Positions 1 to 5,890 of a stretch of 6,600 nucleotides of DNA are shown here, in pieces. The stretch's first letter is position 1. The number at the start of each line of letters is the position of its first letter. A program made the translations under genes and the position numbers. A model generated the notes under the pieces. That model saw only the letters and a program-made list of their open reading frames with translations, did no database searches and was not told the DNA's origin. The stretch comes from Archangium sp. (GTDB taxonomy: Bacteria; Myxococcota; Myxococcia; Myxococcales; Myxococcaceae), in assembly GCA_016793585.1 (NCBI GenBank), contig JAEUJR010000974.1, positions 1-6,600 on the forward strand. Reading direction: 5' to 3'.

Positions 1-1932
1 ACTGCGCGCGAGAAGGAGCGCGGCCGCGGCACCGGCAAGCGCGAGAAGGACAAGGAGACGACCAGCACCACCGACATTCGCGAGATCATCTTCGGCCGCA
101 CCGCCATTCCCGTGCGCGGCAAGAAGAAGAAGCCGACCAAGAAGGGTCAGAAGACCCTCATCACCCAGATGGCCGAGGACAAGAAGGTCATCAAGGTGCA
201 GGACGGCATCGCCGTCAGCGATCTCTCGCAGCGCATGGGCGTCAAGACCTCGGACATCATCAAGAAGCTGATGGCCGGCGGGAAGATGGCCACCGCGAAC
301 CAGATGGTCGACCCCGACACGGCCGGCATTCTCGCCGCCGACTTCGGGTGGACGGTCAAGAAGGTCGGCTTCGAGGTCGAAGACTTCCTCCCGAAGGTCG
401 AAGAGAAGCCCGAGGACTACACCTCGCGCCCGCCCGTGGTGACCGTCATGGGCCACGTCGACCACGGCAAGACCTCGCTGCTCGACGCGATTCGCCAGGC
501 GAACGTCGCCGGCGGCGAAGCCGGTGGCATCACCCAGCACGTCGGCGCCTACACGGTGAAGTCGTCGGCCGGTGAGATCACCTTCCTCGACACGCCTGGC
601 CACGAGGCCTTCTCGGCCATGCGGGCCCGCGGCGCGAACGTGACCGACGTCGTGGTGCTCGTCGTCGCCGGTGACGACGGCGTCATGCCGCAGACGAAGG
701 AAGCCATTCAGCACGCGCAGAAGGCCGAAGTGCCCATCGTCGTCGCCATCAACAAGATGGACCTGCCGGGCGCCAACGCCGACCGCGTGAAGAAGGATCT
801 CGCCGATGCTGGCCTGCTCGCCGAAGACTGGGGCGGCGAGGTCATCATGGTGCCCGTCTCGGCCAAGACCCGCATGGGCCTCGACCTGCTGCTCGAGAAC
901 CTCGCGCTGCAGTCCGAAGTGCTCGAGCTCAAGGCCAACGCCGGCCGCCCTGCCATGGGCGTCGTGCTCGAAGCCCGCCTCGAGAAGGGCCGTGGCCCCA
1001 TCGCCACCGTGCTCGTGCAGGAAGGCACGCTGCGCAAGGGCGACGCGCTCGTCAGCGGCTCTCACTTCGGCCGCATTCGCATGATGATCAACGACCGCGG
1101 TCAGACCATCGACGAGGTCAAGCCGGGCTTCTCGGCCGAGGTCATCGGCATGTCGGGCGTGCCCACCGCAGGCGACATCTTCAACATCGTCGCCGACGAG
1201 AAGGCCGCCAAGCAGATCGCCGATCACCGCATCTTGAAGGCGCGCCAGGCCGAAGCCGGCAAGACCTCGCGCGAGACGCTCGAAGACCTGCTCGCCAAGC
1301 AGAAGGTGGCCGAGCAGAAGGAGCTGAAGATCATCCTCAAGGCAGACGTCTCGGGTTCGCTCGAGGCCTGCGCCGACGCGGTGAACAAGCTCTCGACCAA
1401 GAAGGTGAAGGTCACCATCGTGCAGAAGGGTGTCGGCATGATGACCGAGACCGACATCAACAACGCGGCGGCCTTCGGCGCCATGGTGATGGGCTTCAAC
1501 TCGCGGCCCGAGTCTGGCGCCGAAGCGGCGGCCAAACACCTGGGCGTGAAGTGGGAGACGTACAGCATCATCTACGAGCTCCTCGACGCCTCCATCAAGC
1601 ACATGGAAGACCTGCTCGAGCCCATTCGCACCGAGAAGAAGCTGGGCAAGGCCGAGGTTCGCAACCTCTTCAACGTGCCCAAGCTCGGCACCATCGCGGG
1701 CTCGTCGGTGCTCGACGGCGTCATCAAGCGCAACGCGTTCCTGCGGCTGTTCCGCGCGAACAAGCAGATCTACCAGGGCAAGGTGGCCAGCCTGCGTCGC
1801 TTCAAGGACGACGTGAAGGAGGTCGCCATGGGCTTCGAGTGCGGTATCGGCATCGACGGCTTCAACGAGCTGCAGCCGGGCGACGTCATCGAGGCCTTCG
1901 AGATCGAGGAGACGCGGCCGAGCCTCAGCTGA
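1..1932 (+). CDS. infB: Translation initiation factor IF2 (5'-truncated by the window edge)
   Basis: GTPase that brings fMet-tRNA to the 30S P site and promotes 50S joining in the cytoplasm. The frame is open from base 1 with no stop, so the true start and most of the variable N-terminal region lie upstream; 643 residues are visible. They begin with a Lys/Arg-rich linker, then an IF2_N module (about residues 62-115). The G domain has G1 GHVDHGKT (151-158), the switch-[11 protein letters not shown] region (from 175), G3 DTPGHEAF (197-204), G4 NKMD (251-254) and G5 SAK (287-289). Domain II runs about 318-410, domain III from about 440 ([11 protein letters not shown]), and the fMet-tRNA-binding domain IV about 547-640, ending with GFECGIGI and GDVIEAF. 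All GTPase motifs are intact. Two in-frame stops follow each other (TGATGA, 1930-1935). It heads the visible translation cluster. Confidence 0.97.
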   Translation, partial: TAREKERGRGTGKREKDKETTSTTDIREIIFGRTAIPVRGKKKKPTKKGQKTLITQMAEDKKVIKVQDGIAVSDLSQRMGVKTSDIIKKLMAGGKMATANQMVDPDTAGILAADFGWTVKKVGFEVEDFLPKVEEKPEDYTSRPPVVTVMGHVDHGKTSLLDAIRQANVAGGEAGGITQHVGAYTVKSSAGEITFLDTPGHEAFSAMRARGANVTDVVVLVVAGDDGVMPQTKEAIQHAQKAEVPIVVAINKMDLPGANADRVKKDLADAGLLAEDWGGEVIMVPVSAKTRMGLDLLLENLALQSEVLELKANAGRPAMGVVLEARLEKGRGPIATVLVQEGTLRKGDALVSGSHFGRIRMMINDRGQTIDEVKPGFSAEVIGMSGVPTAGDIFNIVADEKAAKQIADHRILKARQAEAGKTSRETLEDLLAKQKVAEQKELKIILKADVSGSLEACADAVNKLSTKKVKVTIVQKGVGMMTETDINNAAAFGAMVMGFNSRPESGAEAAAKHLGVKWETYSIIYELLDASIKHMEDLLEPIRTEKKLGKAEVRNLFNVPKLGTIAGSSVLDGVIKRNAFLRLFRANKQIYQGKVASLRRFKDDVKEVAMGFECGIGIDGFNELQPGDVIEAFEIEETRPSLS

Positions 1933-1942
1933 TGAGGTGAGC

Positions 1943-1984
1943 GGCCGGAGCGCGGCTTCCTTCGGGAAACGCCGTGCTCCGGTC
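1943..1984 (+). promoter_or_regulatory. Strong stem-loop with C(UUCG)G tetraloop between infB and ylxP
   Basis: The arms CCGGAGCGCGGC (1945-1956) and GCCGTGCTCCGG (1971-1982) pair over 12 bp with one G-U wobble. They can extend outward by GG (1943-1944) with TC (1983-1984). Inside, TTCC (1957-1960) pairs with GGAA (1965-1968) around TTCG (1961-1964). This makes the classic ultra-stable cUUCGg tetraloop, with AC (1969-1970) as a bulge. No T-tract follows, so it is not a canonical intrinsic terminator. Possible roles are partial attenuation, an RNase processing site or 3'-end protection of the infB message. The structure is seen directly; the role is inferred. Confidence 0.6.
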
Positions 1985-2022
1985 TGGCCTGTCGTCGAAT
2001 CGAGAGAAGGGCGGTTTTGGTC

Positions 2023-2592
2023 ATGTTCGTCTGCGTCGCCCGAGTGACGATCGACATCCCCGCGGCGGGGTCGCTCAAGGGCAAGCGGCAGGTGCTGCGT
2101 CGGGTGACCGATCGCGTGAAGGCCAAGTTCAACGTGGCCGTCGCCGAGGTCGAAGACAACGACGTGTACACGCGCGGCGTCATCGCGCTCGCGGTGGTGG
2201 GCAACGAGCGCCGCCACGTGAACGAGATGATGGACAAGATTCTTCAGTACATCGAAGACATGTACGTCGCGCCGGTCGCGCACCGGGAGATCGAGATTCT
2301 CGCGTTCGGCGATCAGCTGTTCTCGCGAGACCCCGAAGACGACGACTTCTCGAACCTCACCATTCCGCGCGGAGAGCGCTCGCTCGCCGAAGCCGAAGGG
2401 CTGGGCGACTGGGAAGACCGACACGCGCGTCAGCCGCCGGTGCCGACGCCGTCTGCTCCGCGCAAGAACGGCCCGAAGCCTTCGGCGCCGAACAACCTGT
2501 CGCTCGACGATGCCCGTGCGCTGGCACGCAGCCTGCGGAACCGGCGAGAGTGGGAAGCATCGCGCGGCGGTCGCGAAGAAGACGAGGAGTGA
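2023..2592 (+). CDS. ylxP: DUF503/YlxP family protein with a long acidic, Pro-rich C-terminal extension
   Basis: The protein has 189 residues. Residues 1-95 match the small DUF503 (COG1550, YlxP) fold seen between infB and rbfA in many bacteria. Visible hallmarks are the N-terminal beta strand, [17 protein letters not shown] (12-28), the [12 protein letters not shown] strand (36-47) and the [16 protein letters not shown] helix (58-73). The biochemical role is not established; context suggests ribosome biogenesis or translation. Family members are usually about 90-100 aa, so residues 97-189 are an extra tail. The tail has an acidic patch (DPEDDD, 103-108), a Pro/Ala-rich linker (137-156), a likely amphipathic helix (160-180) and a Glu/Asp end. 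ATG 2023 is chosen because it aligns with the family N-terminus. A TTG at 2017 in the same frame lies nearer to the AGAAGG motif (2005-2010) and remains possible. The stop lies 4 nt before rbfA. Confidence 0.88.
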   Translation: MFVCVARVTIDIPAAGSLKGKRQVLRRVTDRVKAKFNVAVAEVEDNDVYTRGVIALAVVGNERRHVNEMMDKILQYIEDMYVAPVAHREIEILAFGDQLFSRDPEDDDFSNLTIPRGERSLAEAEGLGDWEDRHARQPPVPTPSAPRKNGPKPSAPNNLSLDDARALARSLRNRREWEASRGGREEDEE

Positions 2593-2596
2593 CGAG

Positions 2597-2956
2597 ATGG
2601 CGACGAAGATCAGACCCGAGCGGGTCGGCCAGGAGATTCAGGCCGCCGTCGCGGACATGTTGATTCGGGGTGACCTGCACGACCCCCGCATCGGGTACAT
2701 CACCATCACGGGCGTGAAGGTGTCTCCCGACCTGCGGGTCGCGCGCATCTACTACTCGATGATCGGCACCGAAGAAGAGAAGGCCAAGACGCAGGCCGGC
2801 CTCGACGCGGCGAAGGGCTATGTGCGTCGTGAGGTGACGAGCAAGGTGAAGCTGCGTGTCTCGCCCGAGGTGTTCTTCACGTTCGATGGTTCGCTCGAAG
2901 AGGGCGACAAGATCGAGCGGCTGATCAAGGAAGTGAAGGCGAAGGAAGGTTGGTAG
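2597..2956 (+). CDS. rbfA: 30S ribosome-binding factor A
   Basis: Small KH-like protein that binds immature 30S subunits near the 16S rRNA 5' domain and helps late maturation and cold adaptation. The 119 residues match the family's usual length. Visible features are the basic N-terminal helix [10 protein letters not shown] (6-15), the beta strands [26 protein letters not shown] (29-54), the helix-kink AKG element at 72-74 (AxG of type II KH domains), and the closing [21 protein letters not shown] (86-106). The ATG is preceded at 7 nt by GAGGAG (2584-2589), which lies inside the last codons of ylxP. Together with the 4-nt gap to ylxP this indicates translational coupling. A longer reading from upstream in the same frame would overlap ylxP and is not supported. 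Confidence 0.95.
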   Translation: MATKIRPERVGQEIQAAVADMLIRGDLHDPRIGYITITGVKVSPDLRVARIYYSMIGTEEEKAKTQAGLDAAKGYVRREVTSKVKLRVSPEVFFTFDGSLEEGDKIERLIKEVKAKEGW

Positions 2957-2959
2957 TTC

Positions 2960-3838
2960 GTGAACGGCGTGCTCGTGGTGGACAAGCCGAAGGGCCCGAC
3001 GTCGTCAGACGTGGTCCAGATCGTCCGCCGGGCGCTGAAGGTGAAGAAGGCCGGGCACACGGGCACGCTCGACCCGATGGCGACGGGGGTGTTGCCCCTG
3101 TGCCTCGGAGACGCGACGCGCATCGCGCAGGTGCTCACCGATGGAAACAAGGCGTACGACGCGACGCTGAAGCTGGGCGTGACGACCGACACGCTCGACG
3201 CCGAAGGCGCGGTGCTGCAGACGCGCGTGGTGCCGACGTTGACGCGGGAGCGGCTCGAGCAGGTGTTCTCGGCCTTCCGCGGAGCGCTGAAGCAGACGCC
3301 GCCGATGTACTCGGCCATCAAGAAGGACGGGAAGCGGCTGTACGAGCTGGCGCGCGCGGGCGAAGAGGTGGAGCGCGAGGCGCGGGCGGTGACGGTGTTC
3401 TCGTTGACGTTGAACGACTTCACGTCAGATGAGCTGAAGCTGTCGGTGGCGTGCAGCAAGGGGTTCTTCGTGCGCACGCTCGCGGCCGACATTGGCGAGG
3501 CGCTCGGGTGTGGAGCGCATTTGACGGCGCTTCGACGCACGCAGAGCGGGCCGTTTTCGATCGCTCGCGCGATTCCGCTGCAGGAGATCGTCGAGAAGGG
3601 CGCCGAGGCGGTCGCGGGCAAGCTCGCATCGCTCGATGAGTCGTTGGCCTTTCTGCCTGAGGTGAAGACGAACGAGGCAGAGGCCGATCGCGTGAAGCAC
3701 GGTGGCGTCGTCGAGGTCGCCCGACCAGACGAGGCGATGGTGCGCGTGACGGGGCCGGCTGGAGACGTGTTGGCGCTGGCCGAGATTCGTCGCGGAAGGC
3801 TCGTCTACAAGCGCGTGCTCGCGAATCAGGCCGACTGA
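2960..3838 (+). CDS. truB: tRNA pseudouridine(55) synthase
   Basis: Isomerises U55 to pseudouridine in the T-loop of elongator tRNAs, in the cytoplasm. The 292 residues are typical length. Motifs seen include VVDKPKGPTSSD (6-17), the catalytic loop GHTGTLDPMATGVLP with nucleophile Asp38, KAYDATLKLGVTTDTLDAEG, QTPPMYSAIKKDGKRLYELAR, and GFFVRTLAADIGEALGCGAHLTALRRTQSGPF. The C-terminal approx. 55 residues (EADRVKHGG through RGRLVYKRVL) form the PUA-like domain. It starts at GTG 2960, 3 nt after the rbfA stop. AAGGAAGG (2942-2949) lies 10 nt upstream as ribosome-binding site, so it is read from the same transcript. rpsO and pnp, which often follow truB elsewhere, do not appear downstream in this window. 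Instead the strand changes. Confidence 0.96.
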   Translation: MNGVLVVDKPKGPTSSDVVQIVRRALKVKKAGHTGTLDPMATGVLPLCLGDATRIAQVLTDGNKAYDATLKLGVTTDTLDAEGAVLQTRVVPTLTRERLEQVFSAFRGALKQTPPMYSAIKKDGKRLYELARAGEEVEREARAVTVFSLTLNDFTSDELKLSVACSKGFFVRTLAADIGEALGCGAHLTALRRTQSGPFSIARAIPLQEIVEKGAEAVAGKLASLDESLAFLPEVKTNEAEADRVKHGGVVEVARPDEAMVRVTGPAGDVLALAEIRRGRLVYKRVLANQAD

Positions 3839-3847
3839 GGGCGCAGC

Positions 3848-4207
3848 TCAGCGGGTGACGACGCCGTTGGTGTTGATTCGGCTCGGCGACGTCACCGTGC
3901 GAACTCGAACCCGGTAGATCGTCTGAGCGAGCAACCCCAGGGTGCAAACGACAAGGATCGCACCAGCGTTGCTCCAGTGTGGCGCGCCGTCTTTCCAGAT
4001 GAAGCTCGAGGCAAACCAGAGAAAGCCAGCGACTCCGATCATCGACCAGAAGAACTGGCCGTTCCCCAGCACCGAGAACGACGCACCGCACGACGTACAC
4101 TGGTAGCTGTACTCGTAGCCGCTGGGGATGCCCCGCCAGGTCTGGCCGTTCGCGACGACCCAGACTGCCGGTCGTGAGCATCTGAGGCACGCGCGGTCGT
4201 TCTCCAT
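3848..4207 (-). CDS. Hypothetical small membrane protein with N-terminal zinc-ribbon-like CxxC...CxxC module
   Basis: I do not recognise this 119-aa protein. Residues 7-40 carry C7-x2-C10 and C37-x2-C40, spaced like a zinc ribbon, and the module has many Trp and Tyr residues. Two hydrophobic stretches follow, about 53-71 and 80-98, separated by a short loop (KDGAPHWSN). The tail is basic (RVRVRTVTSPSR), so by the positive-inside rule the tail and probably the Cys module face the cytoplasm. Start ATG at 4207 gives MENDRACLRC; an in-frame ATG at 4219 adds four residues and cannot be excluded. Neither has a strong Shine-Dalgarno. Codon choice still favours G/C in the third position, which supports real coding, though A/T-ending codons are somewhat more common than in neighbours. 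It converges on truB (9 nt between stops) and is divergent from the hydrolase. Function unknown. Confidence 0.7.
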   Translation of the reverse strand: MENDRACLRCSRPAVWVVANGQTWRGIPSGYEYSYQCTSCGASFSVLGNGQFFWSMIGVAGFLWFASSFIWKDGAPHWSNAGAILVVCTLGLLAQTIYRVRVRTVTSPSRINTNGVVTR

Positions 4208-4352
4208 CGTGCTCGGCATTCGCGACGCGCTAGCAGCTTCGCCGGCTCGCTGGGAGCTCGCACGACCAGTTTCCGTTGCGCACGTTTCTGCACAGAGCTG
4301 GAGCGCACTCGCGGCCTTGGCGCTGGCCATCGGCTTGCTTCACGAGGGCACC
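4208..4352. promoter_or_regulatory. Divergent intergenic region between the zinc-ribbon gene and the hydrolase
   Basis: This 145-bp spacer must hold promoters for both divergent genes. I find no convincing -35/-10 pair for a housekeeping sigma factor on either strand, which is common in GC-rich genomes. Near the hydrolase there is a sigma-54-like element and a GAGGG (4344-4348) 4 nt before the hydrolase ATG. The hydrolase reading frame stays open upstream through this spacer. The extension has no plausible start signal and runs over the opposite-strand gene, so I treat it as chance. Confidence 0.5.
4324..4339 (+). promoter_or_regulatory. Weak candidate sigma-54 (-24/-12) promoter element
   Basis: TGGC at 4324-4327 and TTGCT at 4335-4339 place the invariant GG (4325-4326) and GC (4337-4338) exactly 10 nt apart. 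This matches 9 of the 12 specified positions of the TGGCACR-N4-TTGCW consensus; positions 5-7 (CAT) do not fit. Transcription would start near 4350, only about 3 nt before the hydrolase ATG, which would leave its Shine-Dalgarno outside the message. That makes the site doubtful. Confidence 0.2.
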
Positions 4353-5180
4353 ATGCTTCGTCTCTTGCCCGTCCTCCTCGTGGTCTCTTCTGGCTGCGCC
4401 ACGCTCGGTGCCAACGCCCTCACCAAGCCGATGCGCGTGCCCATCATCGGCAGCACGTCGCTCCCGCACCGCGAGGTGTCGTGGAAGACGGCCGACGAGC
4501 TCACCCTTCGCGGTTGGGTCTTCGACCCCGAAGGCACCCCGCGCGGCCTCGTCGTGCTCGTGCACGGCAAAGACATCAACCGGCAGCACTTCTCGGGCGA
4601 GGCGCAACGCTTCACGAAGCGCGGCTACCAGGTGCTCGCGTTCGATCAGCGCGCTCACGGAGCCTCGGAAGGCACGCGCACCACCTTCGGCTTTCACGAG
4701 GTCGACGACCTGAAGCGCGGCATCGATCTGCTCGGCGCCACGCGCGTCGTGCTCATCGGTGAATCACTCGGAGCCGCCGTCGCGCTCCAGACCGCCGCGC
4801 GCGATGCCCGCGTCGTCGGCGTCGTCGCCGGAGCCGCGTTCAGCGACCTCTCCACCATCGCCGCCGAACACCGCCCGTTCTTCTTCAACGACGCCACCTT
4901 CGCCGAGGCCACGAAGCTCGCCGAGTCGGAGTCTGGCTTTCACGTCGCCGACATCTCTCCCGCGCGCGACGCCGCCAACATCTCGGCCCCAGTCCTGCTC
5001 CTGCACGGCACCCGAGACACCTTCATCGACCCCGCGCATTCGAAGCGAATCCTCGCGAACGTGAAGAACGGCTCCGTCGTCTGGCTTGAGGGGGTCGGCC
5101 ACATCGATGTCCTCGTCCACGCCGAGTCATGGGACCGCATCGAGTGGTGGATGAGCGAGAAGGTCGACGCATCTTCTTGA
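4353..5180 (+). CDS. Alpha/beta hydrolase, putative lipoprotein (serine hydrolase family)
   Basis: A 275-aa serine hydrolase of the alpha/beta fold. The N-terminus MLRLLPVLLVVSSGC looks like a short lipoprotein signal peptide with lipidated Cys15. The lipobox SSGC is slightly off consensus at -3, and the next residue is Ala. The hydrolase core shows the oxyanion-loop VHGKD (70-74), FDQRAHGASEG (97-107) typical of the S33-like/monoglyceride-lipase-type group, nucleophile elbow GESLG with Ser138, acid HGTRD with Asp222, and GVGHID with His250. The triad is complete, so it is probably active as an esterase, lipase-like enzyme or peptidase on the envelope; the substrate cannot be read from the sequence. 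ATG 4353 is chosen because it gives the signal peptide and has GAGGG (4344-4348) 4 nt upstream. It stands alone between a divergent gene and the TetR operon. Confidence 0.88.
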   Translation: MLRLLPVLLVVSSGCATLGANALTKPMRVPIIGSTSLPHREVSWKTADELTLRGWVFDPEGTPRGLVVLVHGKDINRQHFSGEAQRFTKRGYQVLAFDQRAHGASEGTRTTFGFHEVDDLKRGIDLLGATRVVLIGESLGAAVALQTAARDARVVGVVAGAAFSDLSTIAAEHRPFFFNDATFAEATKLAESESGFHVADISPARDAANISAPVLLLHGTRDTFIDPAHSKRILANVKNGSVVWLEGVGHIDVLVHAESWDRIEWWMSEKVDASS

Positions 5181-5184
5181 AACG

Positions 5185-5203
5185 ACAGCGCTTGACGCGC
5201 TGT
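5185..5203 (+). terminator. Short hairpin just after the hydrolase stop (possible terminator)
   Basis: ACAGCGC (5185-5191) and GCGCTGT (5197-5203) form a perfect 7-bp inverted repeat with a 5-nt loop (TTGAC), beginning 4 nt after the hydrolase stop codon. Its position suits a terminator, but no T-run follows (GCGATACG). It is therefore weak by the classical definition. Confidence 0.35.
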
Positions 5204-5234
5204 GCGATACGAAACCACGACCTGAAGTTGACGT

Positions 5235-5250
5235 CATGTTCATGTTCATG
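5235..5250 (+). repeat. Tandem CATGTT hexamer repeat (2.7 copies) upstream of the TetR gene
   Basis: CATGTT occurs at 5235-5240 and 5241-5246 and is followed by CATG at 5247-5250. The repeat abuts an 8-bp perfect palindrome, TGACGTCA (5229-5236). Its second copy forms the left arm of the quasi-palindrome over the start codon. The short unit could reflect slippage or stacked operator half-sites. Confidence 0.6.
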
Positions 5251-5271
5251 CGACTTCGTATGAAACATGAA
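5239..5271. promoter_or_regulatory. 33-bp quasi-palindrome spanning the TetR start codon (candidate autoregulatory operator / RNA hairpin)
   Basis: The left arm TTCATGTTCATGCGA (5239-5253) and right arm TCGTATGAAACATGAA (5256-5271) are inverted copies that differ by one extra A and one G/A change, around a 2-nt centre. The inner 16 bp (5247-5262) are CATGCGA-CT-TCGTATG, a size typical of TetR-family operators. The right arm includes the ATG at 5267-5269. As RNA, the same bases fold into a stem of about 14 bp that buries the start codon. No good Shine-Dalgarno is visible. Autoregulation is inferred from position and symmetry. Confidence 0.5.
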
Positions 5272-5890
5272 TCAGGCTTCAACTTCTCCCGCCAAGCAGC
5301 TCACCAGTCGCGGTAAGCGCACCCGTCAGCAGCTGCTCGACGCGGCCGAGCTGGTCTTCGGTGAGAAGGGGTTCGAGCAGAGCTCCATCGCCGAGATCAC
5401 CCAGCGAGCCGAGGTCGCGCTCGGCACCTTCTACGTCTACTTCGAGAACAAGCACGCCATCTTCGTCGAGCTGGTCGAGCAGCTCGGGGAGCGGCTGCGA
5501 AAGACGCTGTCGGTGGCGGTCAAAGAGAAGACGACGCGCCTCGACAAGGAGCGGGCCGGCTTTCGCGCCTTCTTCGAGTTCGCGGGCAAACATCGCAACC
5601 TCTACCGCATCGTCCGCCAGGCCGAGTTCGTCGATGAGCCGGTGTATTTGAATTACTACCGCAAGCTCGCGAAGGCGTACGCGCGCGGCCTCGAGCAGTC
5701 GATGACGTCGGGCGAGCTCGGCCGCTTCGACCCTGAAGTCATCGCGTACGCGCTCATGGGCGTCGCCGACTTCATCGGCATGCGCTTCGTCATCTGGGAC
5801 AAGCCCGAAGAGCTCGACCGCGTCGTCGACGAGGTCTGCGAGTTCGTGGCTCATGGCCTGCTCTCGCCCGCGCGCCGAGGTGCGAAGTGA
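5267..5890 (+). CDS. TetR/AcrR-family transcriptional regulator
   Basis: A 207-aa one-component repressor-type protein, normal length for the family. The N-terminal DNA-binding domain spans about residues 15-65: RGKRTRQQLLDAAELVFGEKG (15-35) is helix 1. The helix-turn-helix is SSIAEITQRAEVALGTFYVYF (39-59), followed by the usual ENK. The remaining approx. 140 residues are a helical ligand-binding and dimerisation domain, with aromatic-rich stretches such as HRNLYRIVRQAEF and VYLNYYRKLAKAY; the ligand is unknown. The start ATG lies inside a quasi-palindromic candidate operator and lacks a clear ribosome-binding site, so expression is probably low and self-controlled. The stop TGA overlaps the GTG start of the KAS III gene, which suggests the regulator governs that gene and perhaps senses an acyl compound. 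That link is inference. Confidence 0.93.
   Translation: MNQASTSPAKQLTSRGKRTRQQLLDAAELVFGEKGFEQSSIAEITQRAEVALGTFYVYFENKHAIFVELVEQLGERLRKTLSVAVKEKTTRLDKERAGFRAFFEFAGKHRNLYRIVRQAEFVDEPVYLNYYRKLAKAYARGLEQSMTSGELGRFDPEVIAYALMGVADFIGMRFVIWDKPEELDRVVDEVCEFVAHGLLSPARRGAK

Noticed and set aside
112..1932. GTG at 112 as the start of infB
   Set aside because: The same frame is open without stops back to base 1 and the residues before it continue the basic IF2 linker, so the gene is simply cut by the window.
2017..2592. TTG at 2017 as the start of the DUF503 gene
   Set aside because: It has better spacing to AGAAGG, but ATG 2023 aligns with the family N-terminus and is the stronger codon. It is kept as an alternative only.
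2818..3621. 267-codon open frame on the minus strand under rbfA/truB
   Set aside because: It is Ser/Thr/Arg-rich, has no recognisable domain and lies fully antisense to two well-supported genes. This is a GC-rich shadow frame.
3835..3851. CTGAG-N7-CTCAG inverted repeat across the truB and zinc-ribbon stop codons, as a bidirectional terminator
   Set aside because: Only 5 bp of stem and no T-tract on either side; expected by chance.
4128..4352. In-frame N-terminal extension of the hydrolase to 4128
   Set aside because: It would overlap the opposite-strand gene and displace the lipoprotein signal peptide from the N-terminus. No ribosome-binding site supports it.
5192..5233. TTGACG at 5192 and 5228 as -35 boxes of a sigma-70-type TetR promoter
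   Set aside because: No acceptable -10 hexamer lies 16-18 nt downstream of either copy.
5279..5854. 191-codon minus-strand frame under the TetR gene
   Set aside because: Leu/Glu/Asp/Val-rich shadow of the TetR codons with no motif.
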